Positions 1 to 6,918 of a DNA stretch of 11,904 bases are shown piece after piece. Source of the stretch: Rickettsiales bacterium (GTDB taxonomy: Bacteria > Pseudomonadota > Alphaproteobacteria > Rickettsiales > UBA1997); contig CANNMN010000021.1 of the NCBI GenBank assembly GCA_947505885.1, positions 1 through 11,904 of the forward strand. Direction: 5' to 3'. The notes beneath the pieces are model-generated. The model worked only from the letters and a program-made list of their open reading frames with translations. It ran no database searches and was not told the origin of the DNA. Position 1 is the stretch's first letter. Each line of letters begins with the position of its first letter. The position numbers and the translations under genes were made by a program.

Positions 1-343
1 CTGAAGCGATTTGAGCTTTTCTTTGTAGGCTTAATTCTTCCGGAGTTTCGAAACATTCGTAGAGTCGGCCATTGGCAATTAATTTATTTTTTGCCTCTTC
101 ATATTTTTCTAAACGATCAGATTGTTTGCTTAGTCCATCATGTGTGAGACCCAGCCATTCCATGTCGCGCAGGATTTGTTCGCGATATTCATCGCGCACG
201 CGTTCGACATCAGTATCGTCTAAACGGAGAAAAAATTTTCCTCCGGTTTTTTTTGCGTAAAGAAAATTAATGATTGCAGCGCGAATATTTCCAACATGGA
301 GAAAGCCAGTAGGAGAGGGTGCGAAGCGACAGATTGTAGTCAT
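1..343 (-). CDS. gltX: Glutamyl-tRNA synthetase, N-terminal 114 residues (runs off left edge)
   Basis: Class I aminoacyl-tRNA synthetase that charges tRNA with glutamate in the cytoplasm. Only the N-terminal catalytic part is present. From the ATG at 341-343 the protein opens with the conserved RFAPSPTGFLHVGN segment (residues 6-19), the family's HIGH ATP-binding motif in its HVGN form. It continues with LRLDDTDVER (about residues 40-49), LRDMEWLGL and, near the edge, LYECFETPEEL. HVGN together with the ETPEEL segment is typical of the alphaproteobacterial GluRS type; some of those enzymes are specialised for Glu-tRNA(Gln), which cannot be judged here without the anticodon-binding region. The KMSKS loop and C-terminal domains lie outside the window. 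The start lies 2 bp after the stop of the zinc-ribbon gene (TAATAATG), so translation is probably coupled. Family assignment is secure; the sub-type is inference. Confidence 0.96.
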   Translation of the reverse strand, partial: MTTICRFAPSPTGFLHVGNIRAAIINFLYAKKTGGKFFLRLDDTDVERVRDEYREQILRDMEWLGLTHDGLSKQSDRLEKYEEAKNKLIANGRLYECFETPEELSLQRKAQIAS

Positions 344-345
344 TA

Positions 346-564
346 TTAAAAAATTTTGTTTGGTAAGTCATTAGGAAGCAAAAAATTACTGCCGCAATAT
401 TGGCAGATTTTTTTAGACTGCTTGCGACGCCAAATTGAATAAAAAATTCCAGGAAAAAGAAGGGCCCACCATAACAAAGACTCAACAAATGAGCTGCCTC
501 GTTTGCCTTTACGAAAAGTGGTGACACCTTTGCAATCGCCACAAATTAATTTTTCAGTTTCCAT
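346..564 (-). CDS. 72-aa zinc-ribbon/membrane microprotein
   Basis: Small protein of unknown function. It has two CxxC pairs, C8-x2-C11 (CGDC) and C54-x2-C57 (CQYC), which look like the two halves of a zinc ribbon. Between them lies a hydrophobic stretch at about residues 27-45 (FVESLLWWALLFPGIFYSIW) long enough for one membrane pass or a re-entrant segment, followed by a basic run (RRKQSKK). This layout, with an LFPGIFYSIWR-like core between cysteine pairs, resembles small bacterial zinc-ribbon proteins I have seen annotated as hypothetical; I know no function for them. Its ATG overlaps the stop of the upstream RDD gene by one base (TAATG), and its own stop is 2 bp before gltX, so the three probably form one transcription unit. 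That context does not define a role. It is very likely a real gene; the function is unknown. Confidence 0.8.
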   Translation of the reverse strand: METEKLICGDCKGVTTFRKGKRGSSFVESLLWWALLFPGIFYSIWRRKQSKKICQYCGSNFLLPNDLPNKIF

Positions 565-1058
565 TATTTTTTACCAAAAAAGACCCGCGTGTTGCAAAGA
601 AAATCATGCAGAGAAATTTTTTCTTTGGTGAAAATTACGATGATGAAGCCGAGCCCGAGAGTTACGGAAGTTATCATTGAAGCGAATGCGCGCGCGGCGG
701 CATGTGACCTGCTTAATTTTGAACCATCTAGATTTCCAACGTAAATTCCCATTATTCTTTTGCCGATTGTTGCCTGTTTATTGCTGGCGAGAAAGTAAGT
801 TATGTAGGCTACACTAAGGACGTAACCTATTAAATCGACAAGGCGCAGATTACCGCTAGCACTGAAAGAGTAGCTGTGCCAATTCTCGCCAACGCTGATC
901 GTTTCGTAGCTGCTACCGCTGAGAAAATAAGCAATTAAAGCGCCAAGTGGAATGAGAAAAGCCAGATCGAGAAGCCCTGCAAAAAGACGAACCCAAAAGC
1001 CGGCGTAAAATTTTTCGTTGATCATTTGAAAATTTATTTTGTTGCGCCTTTTACTCAT
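564..1058 (-). CDS. RDD family membrane protein
   Basis: Probable inner-membrane protein of the RDD family, whose members are mostly uncharacterised; a few have been linked to ion or proton exchange. From the ATG at 1058 it is 164 residues. Near the N-terminus is YAGFWVRLFAGLLDLAFL, with the family's Arg and Asp spaced seven apart at the start of the first hydrophobic segment. Two further hydrophobic stretches follow (GYVLSVAYITYFLA and ITSVTLGLGFIIVIF). Between them is the conserved KQATIGKRIMGI loop, and near the end is ISLHDFLCNTRVF, matching the usual LHD...T-V C-terminal signature. The start is uncertain. ATG at 1058 has a GAGG just upstream, although only 2 bases away; a TTG at 1088 in the same frame would add ten residues including CPCGN; and ATG at 1025 is also possible. 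It is first in the run leading to the zinc-ribbon gene and gltX. Family call is firm; substrate is unknown. Confidence 0.85.
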   Translation of the reverse strand: MSKRRNKINFQMINEKFYAGFWVRLFAGLLDLAFLIPLGALIAYFLSGSSYETISVGENWHSYSFSASGNLRLVDLIGYVLSVAYITYFLASNKQATIGKRIMGIYVGNLDGSKLSRSHAAARAFASMITSVTLGLGFIIVIFTKEKISLHDFLCNTRVFFGKK

Positions 1059-1128
1059 CGCCTCATTCCCGCAAGGACATTTCCACAAAGCTATTCAAGC
1101 AAAGGCATGAATGCCAAGAAAGACTTAT

Positions 1129-1213
1129 AAAACTTTCGCTGGTTGAGCGCAGTCGAAACCTAGAAAGTTCGGCGCCAATCTTTTCTTGGTTTCGACTGCG
1201 CTCAACCAGCGAA
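1129..1213. repeat. Long palindromic repeat (26-bp perfect arms)
   Basis: The 26 bases at 1135-1160 are the exact reverse complement of 1188-1213. The arms contain GGTTGAGCGCAGTCGAAACC on the left and its complement on the right. Inside them 1162-1166 pairs again with 1182-1186, and the loop contains GGCGCC. RNA from either strand would fold into a stem of more than 30 bp. The 19 bases at 1129-1147 recur exactly at 1382-1400. Arms of the type TTTCGACTGCGCTCAACC occur as dispersed repeats in many bacterial genomes, so this is probably a non-autonomous repeat (REP/MITE-like) rather than a gene-specific site. Neither side carries a clear T-run, so a terminator role is possible but not shown. Confidence 0.85.
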
Positions 1214-1381
1214 GAGATTAAGCCGTTGAGGATGTGAAAAAATTAATCCGTTGAGCATTTCAAAATTCACTTTTTTAAAAAGTTAAATCCTTGCCAATGC
1301 TAGCTAGGATGTAATTTTGCCAATCGTTATTTTGCATTGGTTTGTGTTTATTTTCGATTCAAAAGGATTGCTCGCTTAAGC

Positions 1382-1424
1382 AAAACTTTCGCTGGTTGAG
1401 CCGTTGAGGATGCGAAAAGATTGA
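1382..1424. repeat. Partial second copy of the 1129-1213 repeat
   Basis: Bases 1382-1400 match 1129-1147 exactly over 19 bp (AAAACTTTCGCTGGTTGAG). After that, instead of the GCAGTCGAAACC arm, the sequence continues with CCGTTGAGGATGCGAAAAG, which nearly duplicates 1223-1241. This copy therefore joins the left arm of the palindrome to the tail that follows its right arm, suggesting a modular or rearranged repeat. No second palindromic arm is present here. Confidence 0.65.
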
Positions 1425-1497
1425 AGTAATGAGCCCTTGGAAATTTCCTGGATTTCCGCCTTAGCGATAATAACGATGAAAAATCAGTCAGAGAATT

Positions 1498-3495
1498 TTA
1501 TTGCTTAACAAACTCCATCACCACCTGTCCGATCCCAGCTACATCTCCTTCGGCGAATTTAATTTTACCGATTGTTACGTCGTGATCTGTGCGGATAATA
1601 TTCTCCATTTTCATCGCTTCGATAATTACGAGCTCTTGACCGGCCTTTACTTCATCACCTTCTTGCGCTTTAAAGCGAATAATTTTTCCAGTGATTGGCG
1701 AGGTTAGATTAACCGGCTTAGCATTCTTTTCGAACTTCGGCATAAATTTTGAAAGTTCGGCGATACGCGGAGAACAAACAGTAACGAAGGCATCGAGCCC
1801 CGAATATTGAAGAAGGTAGCTGCCTGTGTTGTTATTCTCGCGAATCTTCACGCCAACATTACGCTCGTTAACAATTCCGAGGAAAAGTTTGTCACCATTG
1901 GTCCAAGAATTTTTCACTAGAATTTCTTTGCGATCGCATTCAAGACGGATAAATCCATCGCCTTTTTCGAGCAAATTAACGAGGAAAGATTCTTCGTCGA
2001 TTGTCACCACCCAAAGCTCAGAAACTTGCTTCTCGCGATTGCGCAGCTGACCAGTCATATGGCCGTTTCTTTCATAATTTTTTAGAAAAATTTGCATCGC
2101 AGTGGCGATCAAAACTTCTTCAGATTGTGAGTCTAATTCGCTGCCTGAAAAGCCCGCAGGAAATTCTTCCTTGATGAAGGCCGTAGAAATATCACCACTA
2201 ACAAAACGCTCATTTTTCATGATGGTTTCAAGGAAGCTGATATTGTGCGATACTCCTCCAATCGCGAAGCCGCCAAGCGCGTGACGCATGTGTTTAATCG
2301 CTTCATTGCGATCTTTACCGTATGAGCAAAGTTTGGCGATCATCGCATCGTAAAACATGCTAACTTCGCCGCCTTCATAAACTCCGGTATCGACGCGAAC
2401 ATTTTCACTTTCTTCCGGCTCGATGTAGAGGTTGATGCGACCAGATGAAGGCAGAAAGCCACGTGCTGGATCTTCAGCATAAATGCGGGATTCCATCGCC
2501 CAACCCTTGAGCTTCACATCTTCTTGCTTGAAGGGAAGTTTTTTGCCGAGAGCGATTGTGATCATTAATTCAACGATGTCGTAACCAGTAATGAGTTCAG
2601 TAACCGGGTGCTCAACTTGCAAACGAGTATTCATTTCCAAGAAGTAAAAATTCTTATTCTTGTCCATGATATATTCGATCGTTCCGGCAGAATAATATTT
2701 TACTTTCTCGGCAAGGGCCTTCGATTGCGCGTACATTTTTTGACGCGTTACTTCATCAACGAAAGAGCTTGGCGCTTCTTCAATTACTTTCTGATTATTG
2801 CGTTGAATCGAGCATTCGCGCTCACCCAAACAAATTGTGTTACCAAACTTATCAGCAATGATTTGAATTTCGATATGACGTGGATTTTCGATAAATTTTT
2901 CGATGAAAAGGCGATCATCAGAAAAAGAATTCCGCGCTTCATTTGAGGCAGAAAGAAATGCCTCGGCAACCTCTTCTTTTGTCCAAACTATTCTCATTCC
3001 CTTTCCCCCGCCGCCAGCAGAGGCCTTGACCATTACTGGGTAACCAATCTTCTCGGCGATTTCCAATGCTTCTGCTGCATCTTTAATAATTCCCATATGG
3101 CCCGGAACAGTGCTAACATTGGCTTCGAGCGCCAATTTCTTTGATTCGATTTTGTCGCCCATTTTCTCAACTGAATGGACTGAAGGGCCAACAAAAATCA
3201 CTCCGGCTTTTTCTAGCGCTTCAGCAAAATTACGATTTTCAGAAAGAAATCCGTAGCCCGGATGAACCATCGTTGCGCCGGTTTTTTTAACCGCAGCGAG
3301 AATTTTTGGGATGTTCAAATAACTTTGTGAAGATGGCGAATGCCCAATATTCACGGCCTCGTCAGCCATTTGCACGAAGAGAGAATTAGTGTCTGCATCC
3401 GAATAAACCGCAACAGTTTTGATGCCTAATTTGCGACAAGATTTAATGATGCGGCAGGCGATTTCGCCACGATTAGCAATTAGTAATTTGTGCAT
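1498..3495 (-). CDS. pccA: Propionyl-CoA carboxylase, biotin-containing alpha subunit
   Basis: Biotin carboxylase and biotin carrier chain of propionyl-CoA carboxylase. With the beta subunit it turns propionyl-CoA into (S)-methylmalonyl-CoA in the cytoplasm. At 665 residues it has the full family length. The biotin carboxylase domain (about 1-445) starts with KLLIANRGEIACRII and has the glycine-rich ATP-grasp loop AGGGGKGM (160-167), the ECSIQRNNQKVIEEAPS segment (227-243) and the catalytic EMNTRLQVEHPVTE (287-300). A linker domain of the PccA type (about 500-590) follows. The C-terminal carrier domain has EAMKMEN, with the biotin-accepting lysine at 629. GWAMESRIYAEDPARGFLPSSG and VRVDTGVYEGGEVSMFYD favour PccA over methylcrotonyl- or acetyl-CoA carboxylase chains. 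It is a single gene here: the beta subunit (pccB) and the methylmalonyl-CoA enzymes are not in the window. No strong ribosome site precedes the ATG. The assignment is confident. Confidence 0.95.
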   Translation of the reverse strand: MHKLLIANRGEIACRIIKSCRKLGIKTVAVYSDADTNSLFVQMADEAVNIGHSPSSQSYLNIPKILAAVKKTGATMVHPGYGFLSENRNFAEALEKAGVIFVGPSVHSVEKMGDKIESKKLALEANVSTVPGHMGIIKDAAEALEIAEKIGYPVMVKASAGGGGKGMRIVWTKEEVAEAFLSASNEARNSFSDDRLFIEKFIENPRHIEIQIIADKFGNTICLGERECSIQRNNQKVIEEAPSSFVDEVTRQKMYAQSKALAEKVKYYSAGTIEYIMDKNKNFYFLEMNTRLQVEHPVTELITGYDIVELMITIALGKKLPFKQEDVKLKGWAMESRIYAEDPARGFLPSSGRINLYIEPEESENVRVDTGVYEGGEVSMFYDAMIAKLCSYGKDRNEAIKHMRHALGGFAIGGVSHNISFLETIMKNERFVSGDISTAFIKEEFPAGFSGSELDSQSEEVLIATAMQIFLKNYERNGHMTGQLRNREKQVSELWVVTIDEESFLVNLLEKGDGFIRLECDRKEILVKNSWTNGDKLFLGIVNERNVGVKIRENNNTGSYLLQYSGLDAFVTVCSPRIAELSKFMPKFEKNAKPVNLTSPITGKIIRFKAQEGDEVKAGQELVIIEAMKMENIIRTDHDVTIGKIKFAEGDVAGIGQVVMEFVKQ

Positions 3496-3526
3496 TTTGA
3501 ATAAATTAATTGGGGATAAATTTAGG

Positions 3527-3550
3527 TTTTAGATTTTAGATTTTAGATTT
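3527..3550. repeat. 7-bp tandem repeat, about 3.4 copies of TTTTAGA
   Basis: Three exact copies of TTTTAGA occupy 3527-3547, followed by a partial TTT. The array lies about 30 bp upstream of the pccA start, in the divergent spacer with ubiA. The unit is not a multiple of three and is outside any gene, so a change in copy number would alter the length of the pccA leader or promoter rather than a protein. Confidence 0.7.
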
Positions 3551-3570
3551 GTAGCTCACAAATTTGCTGG

Positions 3571-3590
3571 ATTCCCGGCCGCGCGAGAAT
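3571..3590. repeat. dRS3-like 20-bp inverted repeat
   Basis: ATTCCC, eight bases (GGCCGCGC), then GAGAAT: a six-base inverted repeat with one mismatch. It is embedded in CTGG...GAATGA, the form of a small repeat family (CTGGATTCCCGC...GCGGGAATGA) common in several proteobacterial genomes and called dRS3 in Neisseria. It is distinctly GC-rich against AT-rich surroundings. It sits between the divergent genes pccA and ubiA; a role in their expression is not shown. Confidence 0.5.
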
Positions 3591-3667
3591 GAAGGTGTTG
3601 AGCACATATCTTAATAATTCATTACCGCACAGTTGAAAATCCAGAAAAAGCTAACCAACTCATTAAA

Positions 3668-4522
3668 ATGAATTTCTCTGCTTTTTACAGGCTAATGAGA
3701 TTACACCAGCCCACAGGTATCTGGCTGCTTTTTTTGCCCTGCCTTTTTGGAATTCTTTTAGCAAAAAAATTTTCATACGAAACAAAACCTTACTGGGAAC
3801 TTTGCTGGATTATTTTTTTATTTTTTATCGGATCAGTGGTGATGCGCTCCGCAGGCTGCGTGATTAATGATTTACTTGATCAAAAATTTGATGAATTGGT
3901 TACGCGAACAAAAACTCGCCCCCTCGCTGCGCGAGAAATTTCTCGTACTTCGGCAATTATTTTACTGGGATTTTTGCTGCTAATCGGCCTGCTAATTTTG
4001 CTGCAATTTAATTTACCAACAATCTTAAGTGGCTTCGTTGCACTTGGCTTAGTGGCGAGTTATCCGCTAATGAAACGCATCACTTACTACCCACAAATTT
4101 TCCTCGGAATAACTTTCAATTTTGGCATTTTAATGAGTAGTTTGGCGATGATCAAAACTATCAATCTCAGCATTCTTCTTCTTTATTTTTCGGCGATTAT
4201 TTGGACGGTAATTTACGACACAATTTACGCCTTCCAAGACATTGAGGACGATCTGCGTTTCGGCGTAAAATCAACAGCGATTAAATTCCAAAAGCAGCCG
4301 AAAGAAATTCTATATTTACTTTGCCTGGCAATGCTTTCTGGCCTTATTTTATGCGGTCTCTCTGCTAATTTCAAATTAGGATATTTTTTTGTAATTTTAC
4401 TTTCTTGCTCGGCACTAATCGCCCAAATCAAGAAGTGTGATTTGCGACAAAATTCCTTAGCACTTTTTAAGGCGAATATTTGGATTGGAGTCGGAATAGT
4501 TTTTGCAATTTTAATTGGATGA
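3668..4522 (+). CDS. ubiA: 4-hydroxybenzoate polyprenyltransferase (ubiquinone synthesis)
   Basis: Integral membrane prenyltransferase that attaches the polyprenyl tail to 4-hydroxybenzoate, the first membrane-bound step of ubiquinone synthesis. Its 284 residues are normal for the family, with about eight or nine hydrophobic segments. Near the N-terminus is RLMRLHQPTGIWLLFLPCLFGI, a UbiA hallmark. The first aspartate motif is N67-D68-LL-D71-QKF-D75, followed by RTKTRPL. The second is YDTIYAFQDIEDDLRFGVKSTA, with D184, D191 and D195. Both motifs bind the Mg2+-diphosphate of the prenyl donor. No clear ribosome site precedes the ATG. The stop overlaps the nadD start by ATGA, so the two are probably co-translated; the metabolic link between quinone and NAD synthesis is loose. 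Other UbiA-superfamily members (haem O or menaquinone synthases) fit the motifs less well. Confidence 0.94.
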   Translation: MNFSAFYRLMRLHQPTGIWLLFLPCLFGILLAKKFSYETKPYWELCWIIFLFFIGSVVMRSAGCVINDLLDQKFDELVTRTKTRPLAAREISRTSAIILLGFLLLIGLLILLQFNLPTILSGFVALGLVASYPLMKRITYYPQIFLGITFNFGILMSSLAMIKTINLSILLLYFSAIIWTVIYDTIYAFQDIEDDLRFGVKSTAIKFQKQPKEILYLLCLAMLSGLILCGLSANFKLGYFFVILLSCSALIAQIKKCDLRQNSLALFKANIWIGVGIVFAILIG

Positions 4523-5040
4523 AAATCGGAATTCTCGGCGGAAGTTTTAATCCTCCTCACCATGGACATCTTTACCTCAGCAACCTGGCTTTGCAGCGCT
4601 TAAAGCTCGATCAAATTTGGTGGGTTATCACTGAGAAAAATCCACTAAAAAGCGCAAAAGATTACGAGTCGCATACGGCGCGGATGCAGAAGTGCCAAGC
4701 ACTAATCGGCCATCATCCAAAAATTAAAATTTTGCAAAGTAGCGAGATTTACACCGAAAAATTAATCATCCGGCTGAAGGCAAAACATAAAAACCATCGC
4801 TTCACTTTTGTCGTCGGCGCTGACGTTTTAGAGAAATTTCATCTCTGGAAAAATTTTAAAAAAATAATTTCTGGAATTGATTTGGCGATTTTTTCGCGCG
4901 GAGATTTTTTGCTGAAAATGCAAAAATTTCCGGTGCAGAAATTTGTTAAAACCGCGAATCGTTACTCAATTTTTTTTACTAAAAATAATCACCTTTCTTC
5001 GACTGAATTACGGGCCTCATCTTTGCTTTTGCAAAAATGA
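4519..5040 (+). CDS. nadD: Nicotinate-nucleotide adenylyltransferase
   Basis: Cytoplasmic enzyme that joins nicotinate mononucleotide and ATP to form deamido-NAD, a step of NAD synthesis. The 173-residue protein starts with MKIGILGGSFNPPHHGH, the nucleotidyltransferase motif (G7-H17) with the HxGH-type catalytic histidines. NPLK (41-44) follows, then VVGADVLEKFHLWKNFKKI (98-116), the family's GADxxxxFxxW segment, and near the end LSSTELR (159-165), the ISSTxIR phosphate-binding motif. I chose the ATG at 4519 because the protein then begins exactly where the family does; an in-frame upstream TTG at 4480 would add 13 residues of ubiA shadow sequence. It overlaps ubiA by 4 bp. It is slightly shorter than the usual 190-215 residues but keeps all motifs. 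The presence of nadD points to de novo or salvage NAD synthesis, which strict Rickettsia generally lack. Confidence 0.94.
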   Translation: MKIGILGGSFNPPHHGHLYLSNLALQRLKLDQIWWVITEKNPLKSAKDYESHTARMQKCQALIGHHPKIKILQSSEIYTEKLIIRLKAKHKNHRFTFVVGADVLEKFHLWKNFKKIISGIDLAIFSRGDFLLKMQKFPVQKFVKTANRYSIFFTKNNHLSSTELRASSLLLQK

Positions 5041-5071
5041 AAAGTCGAGAAATGAGACAAAATAATAACAA

Positions 5072-5854
5072 ATGAATTATATCGTCGACACCCATTGTCA
5101 CCTTGATTTGATTGAAGCGAAAGGCCTTCTCCTCGAGGAAATAGCTAAAAACTGTTTAGAGAATAACGTGCGCATTTTGCAGACAATTTGCACGCGAATT
5201 ACTGAGATCGACAAAATCCTTTCTTACACCAAAAAACATGATTTTATTTACGCTTCTGTTGGCATTCATCCGTGCAATGTGGCGGATGAACCGCGGACAA
5301 AAGCGGAAGAAATTGTCGCGCTTTGCAATGCTAATCCGAAGATCATTGGCATTGGCGAAACTGGTCTCGATTACTACCATGACAAGAGTGCGATTCCACT
5401 TCAAAAAGCTTCATTTCTTGAACATATTCAGGCTTCGCGCGAAACAAATTTGCCTTTGATTATTCACTCGCGCGATTGCGATTCCGACATGATTTCAATT
5501 TTAAAATCCGAACAAAAATTTCCGGCGTTATTACATTGTTTTTCGAGCACCGAAGAATTGGTGCGAGCCGCTCTAGATCTAGGAATTTACATCTCAATTT
5601 CCGGAATCATCACTTTCAAAAATGCTACGCAGCTGCAAGAAATTGTGAAGCTCGTTCCGCTTGAATTTCTGCTGGTTGAAACCGATTCACCTTATCTTGC
5701 GCCAACGCCATTTCGCGGCCAAACTAATCAACCAGCCTTCACCAAATTTGTTGTCGAAAAAATTGCAGAATTGAAGGGCGTTAGTTTTGAAGAGGTGGCG
5801 CGGATAACTACGGAGAATTTTTTTAGAATCTTTAAATCTGTAAAAAGAATTTAG
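5072..5854 (+). CDS. tatD: TatD family metal-dependent hydrolase (DNase)
   Basis: Cytoplasmic TIM-barrel metalloenzyme of the TatD/YcfH family; family members show 3'-5' exonuclease or DNase activity and have been tied to DNA repair and quality control. The 260-residue length is typical. Expected metal-site residues are present: H8 and H10 in VDTHCHLD, E96 in IGIGETGLDYYHD, H132 in LPLIIHSRD, H155 in LLHCFSST and D205 in LVETDSPYLAPTPFRG. The C-terminal PAFTKFVVEKIAELKGVSFEEVARITTENFFRIF also matches the family. It follows nadD by 31 bp on the same strand, consistent with an operon ubiA-nadD-tatD. Ribosome binding is weak before the ATG. YcfH/YabD paralogues cannot be told apart from sequence alone, so the symbol is a family label. 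It converges on parB across a 100-bp spacer in which I find only a 6-bp hairpin (5868-5884) and no clear terminator. Confidence 0.92.
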   Translation: MNYIVDTHCHLDLIEAKGLLLEEIAKNCLENNVRILQTICTRITEIDKILSYTKKHDFIYASVGIHPCNVADEPRTKAEEIVALCNANPKIIGIGETGLDYYHDKSAIPLQKASFLEHIQASRETNLPLIIHSRDCDSDMISILKSEQKFPALLHCFSSTEELVRAALDLGIYISISGIITFKNATQLQEIVKLVPLEFLLVETDSPYLAPTPFRGQTNQPAFTKFVVEKIAELKGVSFEEVARITTENFFRIFKSVKRI

Positions 5855-5954
5855 CTGTCTTGAGGCCTTGATCTATCTGGTCAAAATAAGGTGATTGTCG
5901 AAATAACTTATAACTTAGAGCGCCATCTTCACAAAAGCAGAAATCCGAGAAAAA

Positions 5955-6860
5955 TTAATCCAATTTCAGGCGCTCAATCAAATCACGAATCTGGGCGATC
6001 TCGCTAAATTTAATCATTATTTTTCCACTCTGTCTGAAGGCGTTGTAGGAAATCTTTACTTCGGAGCCGACGAGGTCGGTAAGTTCATTTTCGAGGAGAA
6101 CAACTTGGCCACTATTAATGAAGCGAATCTTGGACTCTGTTCGCACGAGAAGCGGTGTGCTCTTATTAATTTTTTCGATTTTTTCGTCACGAACTAGAGA
6201 CTCAATATCGCGAACATTTAGCGACTCTTCTAAAATTCTCTTCGCTAATTCTTGCGGGTTATTTGAGTTAATTAATGCGCGCGCGTGACCCATGGAAATC
6301 TTTTTCTGACTCAAAAGATTTTGTACTTCTTTCGGCAAATTACGCAGGCGCAAAATGTTGTTAACATGGCTGCGACTCTTGCCAATTTTTTGCGCAATTT
6401 GCTCGTAGGTGTAAGCAAATTCATCCATTAATCTTTGGTAACCTTCCGCCTCTTCAAGCAAAGAAAGGTCCTCACGCTGAATGTTCTCGATCAGCGCCAG
6501 CTCTAGCGCTTCGTGATTGTTAATTTTTTTAATGACGGCTGGAATTTCTTTTAATCCGGCTAGTTTTGCAGCGCGAAATCTTCTTTCCCCGGCAATGATT
6601 TCATAGTCACCTTCGTCTCCAGATGTGCGTAAAATAATTGGCTGAAGCACGCCATTTAATTTTATTGAATCTGCCAATTCTTGCAGCTCTTCTTGATTAA
6701 AAAATTGACGCGGCTGGTAAACTCCGGCGGTAATTTTTTCGAGCTCAACCATTCGCACAAAACCGTGACTGCGGTCAATGGCCTCTGATTGTTGAAGCTT
6801 ACTCTCGCCTAATAGCGCAGATAATCCGCGACCTAATCTTTTTTCTTGAATTTCCTGCAT
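5955..6860 (-). CDS. parB: Chromosome-partitioning protein ParB
   Basis: DNA-binding CTPase clamp that loads at parS sites near the origin and works with ParA in chromosome segregation. The 301-residue protein opens with KRLGRGLSALLGE (7-19), the ParA-contacting N-terminal motif. The CTP-binding core includes VYQPRQFF (48-54), GERRFRAAKLAGL (91-103) and ENIQREDLSLLEEAEGY (125-141). A helix-turn-helix follows at about 150-175 (YEQIAQKIGKSRSHVNNILRL), and the C-terminal dimerisation domain ends in DLIERLKLD. I chose the ATG at 6860 over a longer frame from 6914 because it has a good AGGAG site and starts where ParB proteins normally do. No parA or gid/rsmG gene is adjacent: upstream, after 81 bp, is a divergent accessory gene. 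I saw no parS-like TGTTTCACGTGAAACA sequence in the window. Confidence 0.95.
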   Translation of the reverse strand: MQEIQEKRLGRGLSALLGESKLQQSEAIDRSHGFVRMVELEKITAGVYQPRQFFNQEELQELADSIKLNGVLQPIILRTSGDEGDYEIIAGERRFRAAKLAGLKEIPAVIKKINNHEALELALIENIQREDLSLLEEAEGYQRLMDEFAYTYEQIAQKIGKSRSHVNNILRLRNLPKEVQNLLSQKKISMGHARALINSNNPQELAKRILEESLNVRDIESLVRDEKIEKINKSTPLLVRTESKIRFINSGQVVLLENELTDLVGSEVKISYNAFRQSGKIMIKFSEIAQIRDLIERLKLD

Positions 6861-6864
6861 TTTT

Positions 6865-6869
6865 CTCCT
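6865..6869 (-). promoter_or_regulatory. Ribosome binding site of parB
   Basis: AGGAG on the minus strand lies four bases before the ATG at 6860. It is the clearest Shine-Dalgarno site in the window and decides the parB start in favour of 6860 over the longer frame beginning at 6914. Confidence 0.8.
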
Positions 6870-6870
6870 G

Positions 6871-6918
6871 TTGTAAAATTCTGAAATCACTCCATACAAA
6901 ACGTAATTTCCCAAACAA
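6871..6918. promoter_or_regulatory. Possible divergent promoters of parB and the LRR gene
   Basis: The 81-bp spacer must hold start signals for both divergent genes. On the minus strand TTGTTT (6913-6918), 16 bases, then TATGGA (6891-6896) would place a start about 25 bp before parB. On the plus strand TTGTAA (6871-6876), 18 bases, then TACAAA (6895-6900) could serve the LRR gene. Each box matches the sigma70 consensus only partly. If both are used, the promoters overlap and would compete. Confidence 0.25.

Larger units (their letters stand above)
1059..1497. other. Repeat-bearing intergenic region between pccA and the RDD gene
   Basis: About 440 bp with no convincing reading frame on either strand. 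It must hold the 3' end of pccA transcription and the promoter of the RDD-zinc-ribbon-gltX group, both reading leftwards. It holds the palindrome at 1135-1213, a partial copy at 1382-1424, and three copies of an octamer CCGTTGAG (1223-1230, 1248-1255, 1401-1408), each followed by an AT-rich GAAAA/CAAAA stretch. There is also a 7-base inverted repeat, CCAATGC at 1294-1300 against GCATTGG at 1334-1340, and a loopless AT palindrome at 1269-1283. I see no tRNA, no convincing riboswitch and no intrinsic terminator with a clean T-run. Confidence 0.6.

Noticed and set aside
267..542. Minus-strand frame overlapping the zinc-ribbon gene
   Set aside because: It is a different frame of the same DNA. The 346-564 frame has paired CxxC motifs and tight junctions with both neighbours, which this one lacks.
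1135..1213. The long palindrome as a definite pccA terminator
   Set aside because: The hairpin is strong but no clean T-run follows on the minus strand, and its partial copy nearby fits a dispersed repeat better.
2608..2946. Plus-strand open frame of 112 residues inside pccA
   Set aside because: It is antisense to the conserved biotin carboxylase core, has no recognisable domain, and follows from the codon bias of pccA.
4480..4518. Upstream TTG start for nadD adding 13 residues
   Set aside because: The extra residues are ubiA read in another frame. The family starts at MKIGILGGSFNP, and ATG at 4519 forms a standard ATGA overlap with ubiA.
5868..5884. Hairpin between convergent tatD and parB as a bidirectional terminator
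   Set aside because: Only six base pairs with one wobble and no T-run on either side; too weak to call.
6861..6914. Longer ParB beginning at 6914
   Set aside because: The extension has no family resemblance and covers the likely promoter. ATG at 6860 has an AGGAG site and gives the normal ParB N-terminus.
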